Source of the DNA: Daucus carota subsp. sativus
Lineage: Eukaryota > Streptophyta > Magnoliopsida > Apiales > Apiaceae
Assembly: GCF_001625215.2 (NCBI RefSeq)
Contig: NC_030387.2
Coordinates: 3,872,501 to 3,936,500, forward strand
Reading direction: 5' to 3'
DNA: 64,000 nucleotides
Below, piece by piece: positions 58,378 to 64,000 of this stretch (its first letter is position 1; every line of letters begins with the position of its first letter). The position numbers and the translations under genes are program-made. The notes under the pieces were generated by a model. It searched no databases. It saw nothing but the letters and a program-made list of their open reading frames with translations, and had not been told where the DNA came from.

Positions 58378-59315
58378 GTGCAAAAGGTGTCTTTTAACCA
58401 CTATGTGAACAACATTTTTGGTGAAGAAAAATCACTTGTTTATGCATTGCTCAACTAGTATACATATAATATTTGGATGAATTAATATCAAGACATATTT
58501 AGGTTTGCTAAAAAACATACATTATAAAACTTTTATCATGTGTTTATAATTATACCCAAAAAATAGGAAAAGAAAATCATTCCGATATTTATAACTTTGT
58601 AATTTAGTCATCTAATAAAGTCTTTCTGATAAACTTAAATTAACACATTTTATATTAAGAATATCATTAAATAAAAAAACAAGGGCATAAATTATAATTT
58701 TTTTTATTTTTATCTAATGATATTTTGAATGTACAATGGGTCAGTTTAAGTTTAGAGAAGGTCTTTCTTATATGACTATAATATAAAGTTAGATATATCA
58801 CAATGATTTTGTTTTCGTGTTTTTTGGATATGATTATAAACACATGCGAAATGTTTATGATTTATGTTTTCAAGCAGACCTAAATCTATCTTGATATTAC
58901 TTCCAGAGTCGGATCCTGATAAGGGAAGGGGATCAGTCGACCGCCCTAAAACTTTTATCCTTAATTTTACATAATTACATAATATCGTGCAACGGTAAAA
59001 AATTACATAATTGTAATATTAAATTTTTGTTTTCTATTTTATCATTTTGGTATCCACTATATTAATCCAAGTAAACATGAATATTAAATTTTTTTTCCTG
59101 TATTTATTTCAATTAATTATCATTACAAAATATTGTATACGATTTTCCCATATATTTTTTTCCCTCTGTTTATTTTATTTCGGAGCTGGATCCGTCACTG
59201 ATTACTTCATCTAAATATTATGTGTGTTCTAGTTGAGCAATGCATAAACAAGTAATTTTTTGTCACACGGATAATGTTCACATGGTGGTTCATAGGCACC
59301 TTTTGCACTTTCACC
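58378..59315. repeat. Long imperfect inverted repeat
   Basis: The left arm (58378-58685) and right arm (about 58720-59315) are complementary. Examples are GTGCAAAAGGTG / CACCTTTTGCAC at the outside, TTGTTTATGCATTGCTCAA against TTGAGCAATGCATAAACAA, and CATGTGTTTATAATTATA in the middle. The right arm is interrupted by an extra block of about 300 bp (58900-59205) that itself begins and ends with GGATCC-containing words. No coding capacity; probably a MITE or foldback element. Confidence 0.65.
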
Positions 59316-59428
59316 CAAATTTATTTTATATAATGATTAAGTCATACATTTTGCATATTTGACGTAAAATATATAAATGAGAGAGATATAGTTCTCATTC
59401 ACCACAACATACCAAACACGATATCACA

Positions 59429-59765
59429 ACGGCCAATACATCATTCTTAGTTTTGTTATGTTTAGCCGATGCATACATTAAACTAATAAGAGGAGTTACA
59501 TTAAAACTTGTTCATCCGTCTCTCACCTTCCCTCCCTTCCCATAAATCTTATAACGTCCTAAATTTCTTAGGAAAAAATGATGAACACGTCATGAAATGG
59601 ATTGCTACTTTACAACAACAAGAAAGCATTGATATTCAACTGATAACACCCACTTCTGGAATAAAACATCTTTTTTTGTTAATTTATTCATAAGAGAACC
59701 GTCTGTGACACAATATCTGACCATGGACACCGGTAGTCATCTTACATGGGTCATTAAAGATTCCC
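59429..59765 (+). pseudogene. Aspartic protease (A1, CDR1-like) N-terminal pseudogene
   Basis: The translated fragments follow the family order: a hydrophobic signal-like start (TSFLVLLCLADAY, with ACG in place of ATG at 59429), then VTLKLVHPSLTFPPFP, then LRKNDEHVMKWIATLQQQES, then FVNLFIREPSVTQYLT and the catalytic MDTGSHLTWV. Lesions are a lost start codon, a TAA after the PPFP block, a frameshift near the T run at about 59670, and truncation after the first active site. The second active-site half is missing. Confidence 0.65.
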
Positions 59766-59799
59766 TCAGACGAGAATTCAATTATTCATCATATATATT

Positions 59800-60470
59800 T
59801 TTTAAAACTTTAAGCGTCGGTTGATTATATGACTGATGCTGAATATACAAGCATTTAAGCAACGACATTTTCAACAACCGACACTATGGAACATAGGTTT
59901 TGGGCGACAGTTTGCTGCAACCGATGCCACAAACAGACACTTAATGCCACGACATTTTAGCAAACTGACGCTAGAAAAATACTACTCCCTTTGTCCCATA
60001 ATTCTTGGCTTGTATGACTTTTGATGGTTAAATTGACCAAACTTTGACCACAAACTACATATGTAATATGATTAAGAACAATCATAAAAATTATATCATT
60101 AAAAAATATATACTTTACGTACTTTATTATGCATATTTTATATTTTTAAAATTACAAGAGAATTACATGTAATTTGTAGTCAAAGCGGTCAATTTGACCA
60201 TAAAAAGTCAAACAAGCCAAGAATTATGGGACGGAGGGAGTACTTTATGCGATGACATTTGAAAAAACCGACGCTTTGACACAAAGTTAAGGCGTCGGTT
60301 AATTAACCTTTTGCGTCGGTTATTTCAGTGACACAAAAATAGTTTAAGCATTGCCTGATTGACCGACGCTATAGGCCAATACCTATAGCGTCCCCTTCAT
60401 GTACTAGTAACTGACGCCTTAGGCCTTTTTGACCAACGTTAAAAGTACAATATGCACTGATGTCTATACT
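59800..60470. mobile_element. Transposon remnant with GCGTCGGTT repeats
   Basis: GCGTCGGTT, AACCGACGC and near-copies recur at least eight times on both sides of a nested Stowaway (59985-60240). Such subterminal words are typical of CACTA or MULE ends, but I could not identify true termini. Confidence 0.45.
59985..60240. mobile_element. Stowaway MITE, 256 bp, nested
   Basis: CTCCCTTTGTCCCATAATTC and the inverted GAATTATGGGACGGAGGGAG, flanked by TA. Extended complementarity includes TTGGCTTGT / ACAAGCCAA. Confidence 0.88.
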
Positions 60471-60739
60471 AACTCCAAAAACTATAAACATCCACATATC
60501 CAAATCGATCAATTCCAAAAGCAAACTTAAAAACATGTAAACATATAAAATGATTCAATTTATGTACATCTGGAAGAATTCACCACTTGTATCATATCAA
60601 AACTACTAGCTAGTTTAAGTTGTAGAAAATTAAGGGACTATTTCAAAATATCCAAAATCTCTCAATTCTATTGTACAACTAATTTAGTATAATATTAGGA
60701 AAATTATCAAAACTAGCATCACTCAAACATATACATTTA
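60471..60739. other. Short AT-rich spacer
   Basis: No feature recognised. Confidence 0.3.
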
Positions 60740-61086
60740 GGGTCTGTTTGGGAGTGCTGTTAAGAATTGTTGTGCTTTCAGAAAAAGTGCTGGTAAAGAA
60801 AGTGTTGTTGTAGAAATCAGATAACTATTTGGTAATTTTTTTGATATTTGCTAATTTTGAGTTATAATATAAAAAAAAAAAAATTTTTGGTGAGTTTTGA
60901 TAGTGAAATTTGTAACAGCTTCCTGCAAAAGCTGAACGTAGCTTTTTCTAAAAGCATGTGAGGACCTGCTTTATCTAAAAGTAGCTTTTCAGCTAAAAGC
61001 TGTTTTTAGATTCACCAAACAGTTTTCACCCGCTTTTCAGCAAAAAGCCATTGTTGCTGTCTGCAACAGCAACCCGAAACAGTACC
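60740..61086. mobile_element. PIF/Harbinger-type MITE, 347 bp
   Basis: Ends GGGTCTGTTTGGGAGTGCTG and the inverted CAGCAACCCGAAACAGTACC, with TTA on both sides (60737-60739 and 61087-61089). Subterminal AAAAGCTG / CAGCTTTT words recur. Ends and TTA duplication fit Tourist-like elements. Confidence 0.7.
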
Positions 61087-62324
61087 TTAGTATAGTACCA
61101 TAAAATGAAAAGAATGGTGAAGGTGGGCTTACCTTGAATCTTAAGATTTGATGATCAATTCATTTAAGTTCAAGATTCCTTACTTCAAGAAAGTCTTTGA
61201 AAGACTTCTAATTCGGAAGAACAACTCAATCCTCCTAATAAAAACAATCTTCATTGATCCTTTTGGAATATGAAGTACAAGAATATGCGAACAAAGCAAA
61301 AGAGTGAGTCTTCTAAACAAAGAAGAAGAGTGAGTTGTACAACATACAAAAGAAACGAGTAGTGCTGAAAACGTGTTTTATAATAATAAATGTAGAAAAA
61401 AAATTGAAGGAGTTAGACAAGAGAAAAAGAAAGAGAGAATATTTTATTATTCATCTCAGGTATTTTAAAAATTTATACAAATGACTTTATATAGGCCATC
61501 AAATATAAGTTACAAGTAATGTGAAAAGTTAAAAGTCATACACATTATTAAGAAGTAAACAAAAGATCAAAAGTTTTGGGATAAACCAAAATTCATTCAC
61601 ATATTCATCTCATAACATTAATGAAGATTACTTCCATATATCTAGTCAAGCATGACCAGTTGAGATTTTTTTAAAATAACAAATACTGAAATAACATATA
61701 AATTAATATATGATATAAAAAAATATAATAAAATGTATTTCTGCTGAATACCTCTCCTTGCTCTTTTGTAGTAAACCGAAAAGAAAGAACACCCCTGACA
61801 AAAGCTTTGAAACCGGTATGACCCTTTATGCAAATCCTTTAATTCACTTTCTGTATGTATATATATGTATCTATCATCTATGCCATGTTTAATTGTGTTT
61901 ATTTATTTTTCTGCATTTAAATCGTAGGACATTAGCTTAATCTTGTATGAGTATCTTTATTTATGCTGTCTCTGAGATCTCAAGAAATTGTCCATTTTTC
62001 TCAATTCCTTCATTCGTTGTTGTATAGAAATTTTATACATTGGTATAAATTTTGAGAATTTTGATTAAAGAAAGCATCTTTGTGTTAGATTGTAGCTTTT
62101 TTGAGCTGGGGTTGCCGGTTGGTGTAAAGTTAAGACCTTGATCCATTTTTTATCAATCCCCAGCTCCATTTCTTTATGAAATAGAGCCCAGATATCTGGT
62201 GACGGATATTTTCCTGCCCTTTTCGGAAGCAAGGTTTCTGGGGAGGGTGAAATGTACTGAGATTCTTAGTGCTACTTAAAGAGACTGTTTCCGTGTTACC
62301 CTTCTGCTGATAGAAATATTTAAA
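61087..62324. other. Spacer upstream of the MULE and the PP2A gene
   Basis: No gene recognised. The part near 61740-62300 is somewhat less AT-rich and could hold the promoter or first untranslated exon of the PP2A subunit gene. Confidence 0.35.
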
Positions 62325-63570
62325 GGGTCCTGTTCCCTGACAACCGTGTGTCAGGGAACATTTATCCAACCATCACTCTCCCAGCCGTTGGATTTCCAAC
62401 GGCTGGGACAAAAGAATATGTTTTTAAGGATCCGCGTATATTTTCCGCGGATAGACTGCTGTGTGGTTATTATACGCGGACCATCCGCGGTTTTTATGCG
62501 CGGATAAGACAGAGGGTATAATGGTTTTCATTGTTATACTCCTTGTAGCAAGTCAAAAACAGCTAACATATCCCCTGCTCACAATTACTTTCTTTTATGA
62601 TATGAATTTGGTCAGTTTTTTATTATTTGCTTATTTTCAAAAACAAGTTAGATTTCCCCTCCATATTAAATTTTAGATTAAAATTAAAGTAATCAAAATA
62701 AGCATGAATATATTGGATATTAGAATATCTTTTACAGAAATCTTATTATGAGAAGACATATTTTATAAATTCATATTTATATTCATGATTATTATAAGAT
62801 TTTATAAATTCATATTTATAATTAATATCTATAATATAATTAATAAATATTCATTAATTATAATTATAAATATTTATAACATTTAAATATAAAATATGAA
62901 TTCATATTTATAATTAATATAAATTCATATTTCTTATGAGAAGACATATTATATAAATTCATATTTATATTCATGACTATTATAAGATTTTATAAATTCA
63001 TATTTATAATTAATATCTATAATATAATTAATAAATATTCATTAATTATAATTATAAATATTTATAACATTTAAATATAAAATATGAATTCATATTTATA
63101 ATTAATATTAATTATAATTATAAATATGAATTTATATTAATTATAAATATAAACTCATACTTATAATTATAAATATTTATAAATATAAATATTAATATAA
63201 AATGAATTTATATTAATTATAAATATAAACTCATATTTATAATTATAAGTATAAGTAGGTTAGCTGGTTGCACGAAATCCACCTCAATTATCAAGCTCCA
63301 CTTCACCACTCCCTGTTTTTGTCTTGTTTTTCCCCAGACTCTGCTTACAAGGAGGAGCAATAACAAGTATGAAAACCATGATACCCTCTGCCTTATCCGC
63401 GCATAAAAACCGCGGAAGATCCGCGTATAATAACCCTATCCGCGGAAAATATACGCGGATCCTTAAAAACATATTCTTTTATCCCAGCCGTTGGATCGTT
63501 GATCCAACGGCTGGGAGAGTGATGGTTGGATAAATGTTCCCTGACACACGGTTGTCAGGGAACAGGACCC
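62325..63570. mobile_element. Complete non-autonomous Mutator-like element, 1246 bp
   Basis: Terminal inverted repeats of about 230 bp start GGGTCCTGTTCCCTGACA. The exact 9-bp duplication is ATATTTAAA (62316-62324 and 63571-63579). Each repeat contains two hairpin-forming dyads (GTTCCCTGACA / TGTCAGGGAAC and CCCAGCCGTTGGAT / its complement) and several CCGCGGA words. The interior has no ORF and is an AT-rich tandem block. The termini match the truncated copy at 8150-8356 next to a FAR1-like fragment. Confidence 0.9.
62751..63120 (+). repeat. Tandem duplication of a 188-bp AT-rich unit inside the MULE
   Basis: AGAAGACATATT begins both at 62751 and 62939, and the following 180 bases agree almost throughout, including AACATTTAAATATAAAATA. 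Further TTATAATTATAAATAT words trail to 63245. Confidence 0.75.
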
Positions 63571-63579
63571 ATATTTAAA

Positions 63580-63880
63580 ATAGTTTAGGAAGAAGTTCAA
63601 AGTCATGGGTTTTTTAGTTTAATTATTTTAAAAAATTTTAAAGATTTGCGATCATTTAAGAGAAGCTGCAAAAAGGAGATAAATGCAAGAGATAATGTAG
63701 CACTGTGGTTCACTTATTATGTTAATAAATTTGAATGATTGAAGAAAACATATCAAGGATTTTAAAATTATTTACGGCTGATGATATTGTAGGAATTGCT
63801 AAATGACTGCTACATGTACAGGACTGTGTAAGCTGACTCATTTATTAATTGTTTAAAGCTCAAGAATTTAGTGAGATACA
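63580..63880 (+). other. PP2AA: 5' flank of the PP2A scaffold gene
   Basis: The MULE ends only 310 bp before the start codon, so this stretch must hold the 5' UTR or a leader intron end (acceptor-like TTGTAG at about 63786). Confidence 0.4.
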
Positions 63881-64000
63881 ATGTCTAATGCTGACGAGCC
63901 GCTCTACCCAATAGCTGTGCTGATTGATGAGCTGAAGAATGACGATATTCAAATGAGATTGTATTCTATTAGGAGGCTTTCAACCATTGCCCGCGCTCTT
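63881..64000 (+). CDS. PP2AA: PP2A 65-kDa scaffold (A) subunit, first 40 codons
   Basis: The ATG at 63881 opens [20 protein letters not shown] and runs on as [20 protein letters not shown] to the window end, without a stop or donor. This is the first HEAT repeat of the PP2A A subunit (RCN1/PP2AA family in plants). The A subunit bridges the catalytic C and regulatory B subunits of protein phosphatase 2A and acts, for example, in auxin transport and ethylene signalling in Arabidopsis. The other fourteen HEAT repeats are beyond the window. The start is supported by the very conserved N-terminal [15 protein letters not shown]. Confidence 0.93.
   Translation, partial: MSNADEPLYPIAVLIDELKNDDIQMRLYSIRRLSTIARAL

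Noticed and set aside
1..64000. CRISPR arrays, bacterial operons, rRNA genes
   Set aside because: None seen. The spliced genes and plant transposons show this is plant nuclear DNA.

Overview
This window is nuclear DNA from a flowering plant, almost certainly a eudicot. The evidence is spliced genes with GT-AG introns, plant-specific families (clade-E-like PP2C, HMA metal-binding protein, FBA-type F-box proteins, plant mobile domain) and plant transposons (Ty1/copia, Ty3/gypsy remnants, MULEs, hAT, PIF/Harbinger, Stowaway, Au SINE). I cannot fix the species; an asterid, perhaps Apiaceae, is only a guess.

Layout. 1-5.2 kb: the 3' part of a large Ty1/copia (SIRE-like) retrotransposon, with a long ORF of unknown function in the env position and a 941-bp LTR. 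6.2-8.4 kb: a broken plant-mobile-domain gene fused to a FAR1-like transposase fragment and a Mutator-like terminus. 8.8-10.3 kb: small DNA transposons. 11.4-28.6 kb is the gene-dense part: a three-exon HMA protein (+), an IST1-like ESCRT-III regulator (+), the meiotic recombination factor HOP2 (-), a small secreted cell-wall protein (-) and a membrane-anchored-type PP2C (-). 28.8-42.2 kb has no host gene that I can see. It is a patchwork of MITEs, a 780-bp MULE, and a 3.65-kb hAT element that holds a decayed gypsy gag. 42.6-56.0 kb is an F-box cluster on the minus strand: one gene split by a copia element with apparently identical LTRs, one intact paralogue, and one gene of a different subfamily with a single internal stop. 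56.7-63.6 kb is again transposon-rich, with an aspartic-protease pseudogene and a second member of the MULE family seen at 8 kb. The window ends in the first coding exon of a PP2A scaffold (A) subunit gene (+).

The host genes do not form a pathway; this is ordinary plant gene order. The most informative material is in the mobile elements. A 12-base word is repeated in the U3 of the first LTR and appears as inverted pairs inside that element's own ORF. In the young copia, the primer-binding position matches no initiator-Met tRNA but is perfectly complementary over 14 nt to its own LTR. One MULE terminal family occurs both beside a FAR1-like fragment and on a complete non-autonomous element. 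Several hAT-type elements share one architecture: 8-bp target duplications around a body made of a single short repeated word.
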